Assembly (NCBI GenBank): GCA_000467715.1
Contig: AJFK01000576.1
Coordinates: 62,001-126,000, forward strand
Source of the DNA: Hysterium pulicare CBS 123377
Taxonomy: Eukaryota > Ascomycota > Dothideomycetes > Hysteriales > Hysteriaceae
Reading direction: 5' to 3'
DNA length: 64,000 nt
Position numbers and translations under genes: made by a program. This document shows, piece by piece, positions 23,397 through 35,691 of the stretch. How positions within the stretch are numbered: the stretch's first letter is position 1; the number at the start of each line of letters is the position of its first letter. The notes under the pieces are model-generated. The model searched no databases, had not been told where the DNA came from, and saw only the letters and a program-made list of their open reading frames with translations.

Positions 23397-24663
23397 CTAC
23401 AACTTCTCCTTTGGCCCTGCTAAAATCTCTTCCCTCCTAGCAACATCCACATCCCTCGGTCCCTCCTTCTTGAATCTGGTCGTAACAACCCACTCTTTGA
23501 TCCCCCTCCTCCCCTGCCCCATTGCCTCAACCTCTCGCCCCGGTTTATCCAACTTCAATACACTGAAATTACTCCCCTTATCCTGCCCGTAATGCCCAGC
23601 TATCACAACCGGCGATATGCAGGCTTCGGCGAAAGAGACTTCTTCTTCGCCTTCATACGTCCGCTTGCTTTCGATGAATTGGAATAGAGCGTCCCGCTCG
23701 GCTTGAAGCGCAGAGGGCGAGGGAATAGGGGAAGAGGGAGAGGTTACTGTGGGCGAGAGATACGGAGCCAGGAGTGCGAGAAGGAAGAATTGGGGCGGAA
23801 AGAGGATTATGCGATTTGAGCGTGCTAGGGAGAGCCATTTATTTGGAGGCAAGAAGCGGGCAGCTGTATGCTCGATTCCACCGTCCGGAGTTGGGTTTGG
23901 AATAACGATCTCATCTTCTTCAAGGTTCGCAGCTGGAGGTGGAGACTGCGAAGTCGTGGCGGAAGAGAGGATATCTTTGTGGGAGGAATTCGAGGAGGAG
24001 GCGGAGAGGGGTAGGAAGTAGAGGTACATTTGGGCGGAGAAGCGTTTAGGGACATTTGGAGGTGTGATCCAACGCGTGAAGGGGATTAGGCCATCTACTC
24101 ACTCATCAGCATCAAATCCTCACAGACAATCTGGGCTTCGACGACGCCGTTTTATCGCTCCAAACCCAGGGACAAACTTACCAATATCAGCCTCGCATCC
24201 CCACCTCTCCAAAAGTTCTCCAAAACCCACCTTTCCCCCATGAACCGCCTTCCTCCCCTCTTCCCTCTCCTCATCGCTCACCTCCGTAAATAATTTCCCC
24301 GTCATCTTGCTTTTCGCCAGAAGTATCCCACTCTCTTCAAAGGTTTCCCTTACCGCCGCTATCCTGTACGCTTTCCCATCCTGATGCCGAAGCGGGGAGT
24401 CTGGAGCTGGAATTTCGCCATCGTGCTCAGATGATAAGGCGCCACCAGGGAAGACATGCGCGGACGCGAAGGCGGAGGAGGTGCGGACGCGGTGGAGGAG
24501 TAAGATTTGGTTGATGGGAGAGATGAGGAGGACACTGAGTGGTCATGTTAGCGCAGGGGAAGGGCGATGGAATGCTGGAGGAGAGGGACCTGGAGCTTGG
24601 TTTTGGAGCCGGAGGAGTCTTGGGGGGGTTTTTGAGCGGTGTATGATCCGCGGCGGTACTCAT
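23397..24663 (-). CDS. Nudix hydrolase, NUDT19-like
   Basis: Exons 24663-24590, 24534-24182 and 24094-23397 join in frame to 374 residues. The Nudix domain opens with SVLLISPINQILLLHRVRTS and AHVFPGGA. It continues, after an insert typical of the NUDT19/RP2p group, to the Nudix-box core AAVRETFEESGILLA. The conserved REtfEESG residues that bind the metal are present. LIPFTRWITPPNVPKRF and a C-terminal FLPPNKWL segment also fit this group. Mammalian members hydrolyse CoA derivatives in peroxisomes; the substrate here is unknown, and the C-terminus (GPKEKL) is only loosely like a PTS1 signal. The start is the ATG of MSTAADHTPL, which is followed by a proline-rich leader before the domain. Confidence 0.85.
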
Positions 24664-25190
24664 GACTGGCTGATCGGAATAGCTGCGTCGAGATCTTGCA
24701 CGTAATAATGTATTCGGCCTTGTAGCTGACCGATGTCGCCCAGGGCACTGTCGCTGAAATGAGAAAAGGGAACTACATCTATAGGCACTACGGATTTCCA
24801 ATTGTGCAGGAGTTAAGAGGATATATACATGAGAGATGGGCGAAGGTGGCATGGTAAGCCAGCTTACGGCAGACCAATGCCTCGTGGACAGCCATCACGG
24901 TGGTGTTCTGAAGGTTCAAAGGGCAGCGCGGGGAGGTCCCAGAAAGATGCCGAGGTTGGAATACGACATCCATCTCGGTGACACAGCGGACCAGAGTCAA
25001 CGTTCTCGGAAACCAGGGTCCATTCATAGAAGATTTCGCGAACGTATAGAAGTACATGGTAATATTTGTGATATCATTGCTTTTATACGGCTTGCACTCA
25101 TACTATATAGCGACAAGCTATGCCCGTGATCCAATACAACAAGTCAAGACATGATAAACCACCAACGCCGCCGTGACATGCAGGACCCGT
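24664..25190. other. Intergenic, no gene seen
   Basis: About 0.5 kb between the start of the Nudix gene and the stop of the IMPDH gene, both on the minus strand. No product is recognisable. Confidence 0.45.
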
Positions 25191-27106
25191 TTAAGAATAG
25201 AGCTTCTTGTCAAAGCTGTGTAGGCCATGAACATTACCTTCGGCCTGGGCACTTACAGTCCTCAACTCGAACCTCACCGTGCCGTTGAGGACATCGCGGT
25301 GCAACTCCATGAGGCTCTTTACGCCGATGTCTTGAAGAGAATGTTGCACACCAGCCATGAGGTATGGAACGAACCTGGTGATGGATCCCCGGTCAAGGAC
25401 AGATCCGGAGACACCCTGAGCGACCAGCAGACGATCTCCTTCTGAGAAATATCGTGCTGTACCAGCATTGCTGGCCTTTGCGTTCTTACTGCCAGCCCCG
25501 GCTTTCTTATCCTCCATGGCATCAATACTACCCATACCTCGGTAGGCCTTTACGAGTTGGCCTTCTCGACTGACATAATACTGTCCTGGAGATTCGGTGG
25601 TTCCTGCAAGCAAGCCTCCCATCATTACGGTAGTCGCACCCAAGGCCAGACCCTTTACGATATGGCCGACGTTTTGAATGCCACCGTCTGCGATACAAGG
25701 TACTCCAAATCGCTTTGCGAATGAAGTTACATTGTACACAGAGGCAGCTTGTGGCCTGCCCACGGCCATGACTTCTTGGGTTATGCAGGCACTGCCGCTG
25801 CCCATGCCTATTCGCAGACCGTCAACTCCAGCAGCAATAAGGCCAGCGGCCTGCTCACGAGTGACGACGTTTCCGCCAATCACGTCGAGACCCGGGTATT
25901 TCTCCTTGACGAATTTGATCATCTCAATCTGGTACAAGCTATTTCCCTGACTGCTGTCGAGGACAACAATGTCAAGACCCGCGTCCACAAGCTTCTGAAG
26001 CCGGTCTTTGTCTTCAGGACGGGTACCGATAGCAGCAGCGGAAATCAGCTGCTTCGAATGGGGCAATTTAGAGGCAAGGGGATAATTAAGATTCTTCATT
26101 AGATCGGACCGTGAAAGGAGCGCAATAAGATTTCCTTGTTCATCAACAATCGGTAATTTACCCTTCTTCGACTTGCTCAAGATATCATTGGCCTCCTTCA
26201 AGGTGATGCCTTGGCGGGCGGTTACTAGGTCGGTAGACATAACAGCAGTGACGGGATCGTCGAGCTGGTCGTGAAATTGGATGTCGCGTGGTGTGATGAT
26301 TCCGATGAGCTTTGATTTGAGTGTGCCATTTTCTATTTAAAATCACTTGTTAGCACTCCATGTCCAAGACGGTTGGCACGGAATATCAAAGACACAAGAA
26401 AGATAGTCAGACAGAAATCTCCTGAATTCCACAGCACGACGGAATCGTTGCGGATGAACGAAAGTTATAAAAGGGCAAAGAATTTTGATCATCATAACAG
26501 GATTCAAAAATTGATACAAAGATGTATCGAACGGGAGTTTACGTACCAGTGACAGGGAAGCCTCCAAATCCCCATTTCTCTTTAAGTGCTTTGGCTTCTG
26601 CAACAGTGGTCTTGGGCGAAATGACAACGGGATCGAGAATAAAGCCATTCTCGAATCGTTTGACCTTTCGCACCATCTCCGCTTGATCATCTGCGGAGCA
26701 GTTGTGATGTATGACTCCCAGACCACCCAGCAAAGCAAGGTGGATAGCCATCGAGTGCTCCGTGACAGTATCCATAGGAGAGGATATAAATGGGGTCTTG
26801 AGAGTGATGCGTTTTGTGACGGGCGTTTCCAGGGAAACTTCGGATGCTGGGAAACCTGAGACGCGTTCATGTTAGTCGAAGCCGCATTAGTCGTGACAAG
26901 CTACGACGCGTAGATGTACCGATGTAGCCAGGTAGCACGAGGAAGTCATTGTACGTGAGACCGCCATTGAGCTTCGAGTCAATGAGTGTGTGAACGTCGA
27001 TTCCGTCACGCTCAGGATACTCTTTCTTGAGCACGTCGAGCGCAGACCCGAAATCCAGGACTTTGGCCTTGGAGTCGGCCATGGAGTCGCCGTTGAGAAT
27101 AGGCAT
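25191..27106 (-). CDS. IMD: Inosine-5'-monophosphate dehydrogenase
   Basis: Exons 27106-26920, 26855-26547 and 26332-25191 join in frame to 545 residues, the usual fungal length. The enzyme oxidises IMP to XMP with NAD, the rate-limiting step of guanine nucleotide synthesis, in the cytosol. Visible parts: the N-terminal barrel start ([25 protein letters not shown]), the two-CBS insert ([14 protein letters not shown] to [14 protein letters not shown]), and the substrate loop [13 protein letters not shown] with the catalytic cysteine at about residue 348. The phosphate-binding [12 protein letters not shown], the flap [10 protein letters not shown] and SARYFSE-like RYFSEGD follow. Intron 2 (26333-26546, 214 nt) is long for this window. 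No second copy is present, so nothing suggests a resistance paralogue of a mycophenolate-type cluster. Confidence 0.95.
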
Positions 27107-27664
27107 TATGAATGAAAGAAAAACTTCTCCAGATCAAGAAGAAGCGTGAGACTCTAGGGAACAGACCACAGTTCTGAGCGAGAACGTATGGACGGGGAAA
27201 AGGCGAGGACTTTTCCCAAGAGTAAAAGCGGATCGGGAGCGACGAAGATTTTGTCCCGCACACAGCAGCGCACGGACTTGCACGTGACGGGGTAGGGTGC
27301 CCTTGCAGGTTTCGATGGTTGCTAAGGTAAACAGCCACTTTGTGTAAACACCACCCACAAGGCCTGCACTCTGCAATTCACCCACGCCGACATCTATATC
27401 GACGCTTTCTACATTCCTCGCTCGCTTGCAGTGTGCGCTCTTTGTATCCATCACAAGCTGCACCGATTTTCGAACTTCTCGACTCGATTCCATGTCTCGC
27501 TGGCTTGAGAGATACGCATACCGCATCTGCTCGATATAGCGGTCTCAACATCGGCCTCTTGAGCCTCATCTACGAAGACAAGTCATTTGGGAACTACCCG
27601 ACTCTGTGCGACGTATGCTACATCAATCGAGGCCCAGCGATCCCTTCTCACGTATGCGCCGGCC
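27107..27664. promoter_or_regulatory. Divergent promoter region, IMPDH / IQGAP
   Basis: 558 bases between the two divergent start codons. No other coding sequence is recognised. In-frame codons extend upstream of the IQGAP ATG for about 80 bases without another ATG. Confidence 0.5.
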
Positions 27665-30600
27665 ATGACATACCAATACACACCTCGCACCCGTCTGGGA
27701 CATCCAGCGACTTCACCATCGCCACTACGCCATGCATCCAATGCCTCATCGGCCTCGTCCGGATACTCCAACTCCTCAAACAAATATCCGCCAAGTCGAT
27801 CGAGCACCATCTCGTCGAATGGGTCCGTCACATATCAGTATGCCACTCCAGGTCATCGGCGCGGCTTGAGTGAGTCGACAACAATGTCGCATCCACACAC
27901 CGAAAGCTACTTTGGGTCTGAAGATACGAGCCCTGGGAGCACCTATAAGAGCATGCGACAGTCATTGCGACCGACGCCTCAGGCCACCGTGAGCTCTCCG
28001 GTCGTCGAGAAGCTCGAGAAGCCGCTCCGTCCATCCAGCAGTCCTTCACACGGCAGGTCACAAAGCGTGGAGGCTGTCAGGCAACATCAATATGATGGCT
28101 CAGTATCGCCGCCTGCAAAGCCCCGACCATTGTCAATAGCCATCTCCCGATCTGACTCAATACGCGCTCCAACACACGATCGCTCAACTCGTCCTCAGTC
28201 GCATCTATCCCCCCACCTCGAACGTCCCGACCTCCAAAGCTTCGGAAAATCCTCCACAGGCCACTTGCGAACTTTGTCAAAATTTGCCGAGAATGCAAGT
28301 GAAGATGACTTTACTATCGTCTCTCCTACACAAGAGGTGGCGGGGATGCATGGAAGGAGGAGGCTCCAACGAACAGACTCCACCAGAGGCAAGAAGTCAT
28401 CCTCGTCAGGCTGGGCAAGCAGGAACTGGATGGATCAACAGCGGCAATTTCTGCAAGCATATGAGTACCTCTGCCATATTGGAGAGGCGAAGGAGTGGAT
28501 AGAAGACATCATCAACACGCAGATTCCGCCCATCATTCAATTGGAAGAAGCGCTTAGAGATGGAGTAACATTGGCCGAAATAGTTCAGGCAATACAACCG
28601 GAGCGGCCAGTACGAATATTCCGCAATCCGAAACTCCAATTTCGACACTCCGATAACATAGCAATATTCTTCCGCTTCCTTGCCGAAGTTGAGCTTCCAG
28701 AACTCTTCCGCTTCGAGCTCGTGGATCTTTACGAAAAGAAAAACATTCCCAAGGTCATATACTGCATTCACGCATTATCATGGCTTCTCTTCCGAAAAGG
28801 CATAGTCGACTTCCGCATCGGAAATCTCGTCGGCCAACTTCAATTCGAAGACCACGAACTCGAAGCCATGCAGAAAGGCTTGGACAAGTCTGGGATCAGT
28901 ATGCCAAACTTTTCAGGCATGCAAGCAAATTTTGGTGCCGAGCCAGAACCAGAACCGGAAGAAACGGAAGAAGAACGACTTGACCGCGAGCTAGCTGAGA
29001 ATGAGCCTTTGATACTGGATCTGCAGGCTCAGGTTCGGGGAGCCATGCTAAGGATGCGACTTGGTAATATGATGCAGCAAATGTGGGAATCCGAGGATTT
29101 GATCATCGACTTACAGTCTCGGATTCGAGGTGATTGGGCCAGGCAGATTGCCTATTACCGAATGGACATGAGACGATTTGCAGTAACTCTTCAGAGTGCC
29201 GCCAGAGGATTTCTTATTCGGTCCAAGTTACGTGGTGAAGAAGAATTTTGGGGGGATAAAGAATGGGAGGTCGTCAAAGTTCAGAACCTGTTCAGGGGGC
29301 GCAAAGCTCGAGCGGAAGTGCAATTCATCAAGTCCCGAATAGAACGACATGAAAATGGCATCCGGAAGTTCCAAGCAGCCATACGCGGTGCTTTGAAGAG
29401 AGCAGAAGTCGGCGAAAGATATGAACAGACAAGAGGAGCAGAAGCTGGAGTACTGCATATACAAGCAATGATTCGCGGCGCGCTCCTTCGGCGCAAAGTC
29501 GACCAACAATATGCGGAAAGCAAGGAACAGGAATCTGGGATTGCTCATGTACAAGCAGCTGCCCGCGCGTCAATGGTGCGACAATCGATGCGAGCAGATC
29601 AAGAATGTCTCCGCCAACATGAGTCAACCATCGCACTATTACAAGCAGCGGCAAGAGGGGCGATGGCACGACGACAGCAAGCCGACATTCAAGAAAGATT
29701 GGTAAGCACCAAAGTCAATTGGTCCGATTTCCATGCTCGGATTCGAGGCAATACCCTGAGAAACTCCCTCAAGCAATTAGAGGAAGCGCTCCAGGCCGAG
29801 TTACCTAACGTTGTCGATCTCCAATCTATAGCCAGAGGAGCACAGCTTCGTCAAGAAGTTGCAGCAACTCTTAGCAAGCTGAAGGAGGAGGAAAATTTCA
29901 TAACTTTGTTGCAGTCCTCGATACGAGGATCTCTCTCACGGCAGAGGCATTTCTCTGATCTTAAAGCGCTGCAGGCCGAAATTCCCACATTCGTTGATCT
30001 TCAGTCAGCCTGCCGAGGGTTCATGGAGCGTCAGCGGACTTATGAGCTCTTGTGCGATCTCAATAGCCAGGAACCGGAGGTTGTATCTCTCCAAGGGCTG
30101 GCGAGAGGTATGGTGCTTCGAGCTGAGATTGGCGCTACGCTCGCCCGGGTTGAGGAACATGAGGATGCTATTGTCGAGTTGCAAGCACTTGCTCGAGGAA
30201 TGATTGTTCGTCAGAGTTTCGCTCAGAAAAAGAAGTTCTATAAGGAAAATATGGAGAAAGTCATCAAGATCCAGAGCTTCATTCGAGGAAGACAGCAAGG
30301 CGAAGCATACAAGAGCTTAACAAGCGGCACAAATCCTCCCGTCGGAACCATCAAAAACTTTGTACACCTCCTCAATGACAGTGATTTTGACTTTGACGAA
30401 GAAATTGGTAGGCCAAACTTTCTGCTTTTGGTTGAATAGTATTAATGATTCCCAGAATTTGAACGCCTACGAAAAACCGTCGTCCAACATGTTCGTCAAA
30501 ATGAATTGGCTGAGCAGTACATTGATCAGCTGGATATCAAGATAGCACTCCTCGTCAAGAACAAAATCACTCTTGATGAAGTCGTAAAGCACCAGAAGCA

Positions 30601-32916
30601 CTTTGGCGGACACGCAGGCGCACTTCTCAGCAGCAAAGACATCTCATCGAAAGATCCATTCGATTTGAAGGCCTTGAATAAAAACTCTCGACGTAAGTTG
30701 GAGCACTATCAAGAATTCTTCTTCATTCTCCAAACGCAACCTCAGTACTTGGCACGACTTTTCAAGCGTATCAGAGAACGGAATCTTACCGACAAGGACT
30801 GCAAGGGTATTGAGCGGTTGATTATGAGCCTCTTTGGCATCGCACAGAAGCGAAGAGAAGAATACTACTTACTAAAGCTCATGTCGCGCTCGTTAAAAGA
30901 GGAAGTGGATGGATGTGAAAACTTGCAAGAATATCTCCGTGGCAACTTTTTCTGGGGTAAGATCTTCAACAGCTACGTTCGATCTCCTCGGGACCGCAAA
31001 TTCTTGAAAGACCTCTTTGGCCCGCTAATCAAGGAGAATATCGTGGAAAACGAGGCTCTAGACTTGGAGAGCGATCCCATGCAAATCTACCGATCAGCGA
31101 TCAACAATGAGGAGCTTCGAACTGGTCAGAGGAGCTGGCGGAATCCTGATATTCCACGGGAAGAAGCAATTAAGGACCCTGAGACCCGAGAGACGTTTAT
31201 TCACCATCTTCAAGATCTCCGGGATATTTCTGATCAGTTCTTTGCTGCCTTTGAGGATGTCTTACACAAGGTGCCATACGGAGTTCGATTCATTGCCCAA
31301 CAGTCTTTCGAAATGCTTAGAGCCAAATTCCCGTACGAGGCGCCTGAGCAACTACTCCAAATCGTCGGTCAGTGGGTTTGGAAAACATATATGCAACCTG
31401 CGCTATTACAGCCACAACACTGGGGTGTGGTGGATCGAGGGCTTTCGCCACTCATGAACCGAAACCTTGGAGAGGTAAGCAAGGTTCTTAGTCAAGCTGC
31501 CGCGGGAAAGCTCTTTGGTGGAGACAACGTCTATCTTCAGCCTTTGAATAGCTACATTTCTGAGGCTATTGATCGTCTACAAGAGATTTGGGTCAACCGT
31601 AAGTTCCTTCCTCGGATGATGGTCTAACGAGTACTGACGTGGTAAAGTGATCAATATCCGGGATGCCGAGACTCAGTTCGACATTGACGAATTTAACGAC
31701 CTTTACGCGCGCACGAAACCCACGCTCTATATCAAACTTGCAGATATTTTCGCAATTCATAATCTCATCATTACCGATCTCCCAACTCTCTGTCCTTTGC
31801 AGGATGACGTACTTCGAGAAGTCGTCCGCGAACTTGGCAGCGCGAAGAACAACGAAAACGAGTTGTCGCATGTCAGCTCTACCGAAGTCACATTGACACT
31901 CAATCCCAAGCTGCATGACGTAGAAGGTGAGTCTTTGCGTTGTTTTAATTCTCAGGCACTAATCGTAACTAGATCCCGACGCTGCTGTCAAAGCACTCTT
32001 CATGGAAACCAAACGATATGTCTTGTACATAATTCGCATCCAAACCGGCTCCAACCTCATGGAAATCATGGTCCGACCCATCACACCCGATGATGAAGAC
32101 CGTTGGGACGGTCTAGTCCGCGAAGAGATGGCCTCGCAAAACCGCGAACGCTCATCGAAACTCCGCTCCTCGGCCGCTTCAACCTACACCACCGACATGA
32201 CATCCACCTCCCTCCTCGAAATGGACTATCCAAGCCTGAAACGCCAAGCTTTGCAGAATATTCTTCTTCTCGAACGCCACGGCCGTATCAGCCGTCATAA
32301 CCACTATCAAGACCTCCTCAACGCCATCGCCGTAGACATTCGTACCAAGCATCGGCGTCGAGTTCAGCGTGCTAAGGAACTCGAGGGCGTGAGAGCTACG
32401 CTTTCTGCTTTGGATGAGAAAGCAGTCTACTTAGATCAGCAGCTCAAGTCCTACAATGACTACGTCGAACAAGCCATGGTAACCCTGCAAAACAAAAAAG
32501 GCAAGAAGCGCTTCCTTCTCCCGTTCACGAAACAATACAACCACGTACGCGAATTACAACGCTCGGGCCGCGAATCCAAATTCGGATCTTTCAAGTACTC
32601 AGCTCGTACGCTCGCGGAAAAGGGCGTTCTGGTAGCTTGGAACGGATATCCTGAGCGCCAGTGGGACAAACTCGACGTCACCATCTCGAGTAACAAGGTC
32701 GGCATTTTTGAAATCCAGGGGAGTCAGGGCAGTATGATGATCCCCGGTGCATTTGCAGAAATCCCGCTTGATGGACTGCTGCAAGCGCAGTTCGACAACC
32801 ACCAGTTCATGAATCTCTTTGGAGAAGGAAAAGATGGAGGAGGCGGCGGCTCGTTGCGATTGAACGTCAATCTTTTCCTTCATTTGATCTTCAAGAAGTT
32901 TTACCGCGACGCGTAG
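27665..32916 (+). CDS. IQG1: IQGAP-type Ras-GAP-related scaffold (Iqg1/Rng2)
   Basis: Exons 27665-30407, 30456-31598, 31648-31926 and 31973-32916 join in frame to 1702 residues. IQGAPs link actin, calmodulin/myosin light chain and small GTPases at the cytokinetic ring and at polarised sites. Order of parts: a Ser/Pro-rich N-terminus (1-250); a calponin-homology domain (about 255-375, EAKEWIEDIINTQIPP, EEALRDGVTLAEIVQ); about 15 IQ-like repeats (about 450-890, pattern LQ..(A/I)RG...R); the RasGAP-related domain (from about 1000, RKLEHYQEFFFILQTQPQYLARLF, LIMSLFGIAQKRREEYYLL); and the RasGAP C-terminal region near 1450-1690 with ALFMETKRYVLYIIR. The start at MTYQYTPRTR is the first ATG of the frame. 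All introns are 46-49 nt. Confidence 0.95.
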
Positions 32917-33588
32917 GCGCGATGATGGCAAGAGTTGGATGGAATCGGATATGTGGGTCATGGTGCATAGGATCAAGGAAACTGGAGTGTTGAAAATTAG
33001 GAGCAGAACTGGGTTTTGGATTGGTGTGGTCGCTTTGCCTCATCCGCTTTTAGGTGTACTGTTTGCATGGTGGTGTTGAGTTCTTATGGGTTTCTTACTA
33101 GCATGATTTCTTTCGGAGTGGACTTTCAATCGTTCATTCTTCATTGCTCTCCGTCTCTCCTCCTTCTCCTGGATCTGAGATTCATCGCGCCTTTGAACGG
33201 CATATTTCTTTTCGTGAGACATGTGTTTGAGACGGACTAGAAGTTTATCTACACAGATAGTAAGCCTTGTTGGCTTTATGATAATGAGAGTAGAGAGTAC
33301 ACACATAAATATAAGCATATAATTTCTGAAACTTTCCAACATTCCTCCTACAGCGGAAGATGGAGATATCTAGCGGATATGAAGCCGAAGACTCATGAAG
33401 CCCAAAATGCCATTTCAGAAACGAAAAATCTGTGGCCACGTGGGGAGATATGCTGCTTTCGACTTCTGGAAGTAGGGTCCTCAATACTTGCCAACCGGAA
33501 GTACCGACTTGAAAAGCATGGAAGCTACCTACGATATTTTTCAGTGACCCATCCTCCTCGCCCACGAGAACGAAAATCCTCTTCCAGC
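32917..33588. other. Intergenic, convergent 3' flanks
   Basis: The 3' flanks of IQGAP and of the GH43 gene. No product is recognisable. Confidence 0.45.
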
Positions 33589-34862
33589 CTACGATTTCCA
33601 TTTCCCTTTCATTCCATGCAACAGCTTCCTCAACCCCCCACCGTGCCCTTTCCCCTCGCCTCCGCCTCCGCCTAAGAATGCATGAACGTCACCAAGCGGT
33701 CCACACATCCCATCCCCCATTTTAGGTCCGCCCTCATCAAAGTCTACTCTCATCACTCGCGCCTTCCTTCCGGCCCACCCATCTCCCTCCCCATCTGTCC
33801 CGTGAAACACGCCAACAACCTCGCCGTCCAAACTCAAGAAACTGCCATGACCCGGTCCGAAGGGTGGATGCCCTCGCGTCTGGAGCAGAGGCTTCGAGCT
33901 CTTGCGCCACGAAGCTGGATCAAGAGGGTTGCCGTTCGGGCCACTCGTATATTGAAGTGTTGCCATCTTGTAGTCTTTACACCAGGATCCAGCGCACGAG
34001 TATGCGATACCAATCCACGATCCATCTGGTGAAGCGAGAAACTGAGGTCCTTCATTGATGCCGTGATCCCCACTCCTTTCCCATTCCTCGTCTGGAGCGG
34101 AGATTTTGACCGGTTGGCTGGTAGCTTCAGTCGCACTGCTTAACTTAACAATGTACAACTCCTGAGTCAATTCCGAGTCTCCTGGATTCGGTATTGGCCA
34201 TCCAGAATAGACAAAGAAGAGTTCGGAGCCTAGAGCGATGACTGTCCCGTCAATACTCCATTGGTCTGGCATTCCTTTGATCTGGCCCAGACATTCCCAG
34301 GATCCGGTGGTAGGGTCTGAAGCTGACGGGGGACCTCCCAGAACATGCATGCGATGAGAGCGGTTGCCATAACGGGGGTCAGCAATCGCGACGTAGATGT
34401 ACCAGCGTCCAGATATGGAATGCAGTTCGGGGGCCCAGAGGTCAGCGGAATAGGGGGTATCTGGTGGGGGACGCCTGTGGGGTTGTTAGTGAAGTTGCAA
34501 GAGAAAGGTGTCGGAATGAGGTAGAATGTACCAGACTACATGTTTCGAAGCACGCCTTTCGAAGTCTAGAAGGGAGCTTGAGGTCCAAATTTCTACTCTG
34601 TCGCCGGCAGTGAAGGTCTTTTGAGGCATCAGTACGATGCTAAGAAAATACCCCGGGGCAGGTCAAGTACCATGTAGAAATTCCCATTCTCGTGGATCAC
34701 GTATGGGTCAGCAGTTGAGGTGTCGGTGATTGTCAATACGGTGTTGTTGTACGCCATCGTGGAATTAGGGGGGCTCTGAAGAAAGGAGGCGAGGATGAGA
34801 CTGAAGAGAATAATGAAGATAGATGTGCTGGCGAGGCGACTTCGGATGTATCGAGATATCAT
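33589..34862 (-). CDS. Glycoside hydrolase family 43, secreted or anchored
   Basis: Exons 34862-34671, 34617-34532 and 34474-33589 join in frame to 387 residues. An N-terminal hydrophobic segment (about residues 13-28, SIFIILFSLILASFL) after a basic start is a signal peptide or membrane anchor. The five-bladed propeller carries the three acidic residues of family 43: the base in TADPYV (Asp52), the helper Asp in WSIDGTVI, and the acid Glu in HGINEGPQFL. LWAPELHSISGRWYIYVA is the usual second-blade motif. Members cut arabinan, xylan or galactan side chains; the substrate cannot be told from the sequence. The C-terminus is unusual: HAFLGGGGGEGKGHGGG followed by a basic end (GMKGKWKS). Confidence 0.88.
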
Positions 34863-35691
34863 ATGATAAACCTATCGGAAAAAGCTCGAAAACGGTATGC
34901 GTGAACTTCCTCGAAGCTTTTGGTGTTGTGTATTGAAAGAGAACAGTAGTCGTCGATTATTGTGGTGTTGCAGATCGTCGGTTGCGTCATAAGAACAGGG
35001 TTCGTTGTCTGAGAAGAGTGGATACAAGAAGACATTTCTAACTTCCACTGTAAGAGTGAGGGTAGTTAGAAGGAGTTACCTGACATGTTGTGCGCCAGTA
35101 TCTGCGAAGTGGGTTGTTTCCCTTCGCGAAGCTGCGTTAGCGCTGCCGTGGTGCTCCTTTCTTCGACGACCGCAGGCTGGCTTGAGCAACTGTTGACTCC
35201 GAACCTGAATACATACATTTTGAATTATCAGCAGATCACTCCTTACCTGAGGCCTTAGCAGATAGATAGATATTGAGGCGCACCCCACTATACCTTTTCC
35301 TGTACAGATAGAGGTAGGGATAGTGATGAGGCATTTGTATCAGTATGTCCGCCATCGCAAATGCAATGCACAGTGTAGTACGAAGACCAGAATACTTATG
35401 CGGAAGTAGGTAAACGGGTTACATCAACATGATCAAGGGTCATAGAAGGTATGAATAACATCTTCGCTTGACCCTAGTGTGTACAACTCTTTCATATGTT
35501 TAGTATCACATCAGGAGTTGGTCTTAACATCAGATCTGCGTCACTCCAGGTTGAATCTACTCCAACATATCCCAAAGCTCTTTCCCGAATCTCTCTTGCA
35601 TTTCGCGGCCCTTCGCATTCTCAACGAAGGATGTCGGTCTATTCAGATCATCAGCAGTTGAATTTCCCCAGCCTACATCAGAATATATAAC
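34863..35691. other. Intergenic, no gene seen
   Basis: About 0.8 kb between the GH43 start and the SDR stop, both on the minus strand. It presumably carries the GH43 promoter. No product is recognisable. Confidence 0.45.

Noticed and set aside
21457-24663. MDR reductase and Nudix gene as part of a secondary-metabolite cluster
   Set aside because: No polyketide, peptide or terpene synthase lies in the window, and the other candidate tailoring genes are more than 10 kb away among housekeeping genes.
26407-26495. ATGATGA and CTGA boxes in IMPDH intron 2, like an intronic C/D snoRNA
   Set aside because: The bases outside the two boxes do not pair into a terminal stem, and no rRNA guide match could be shown.
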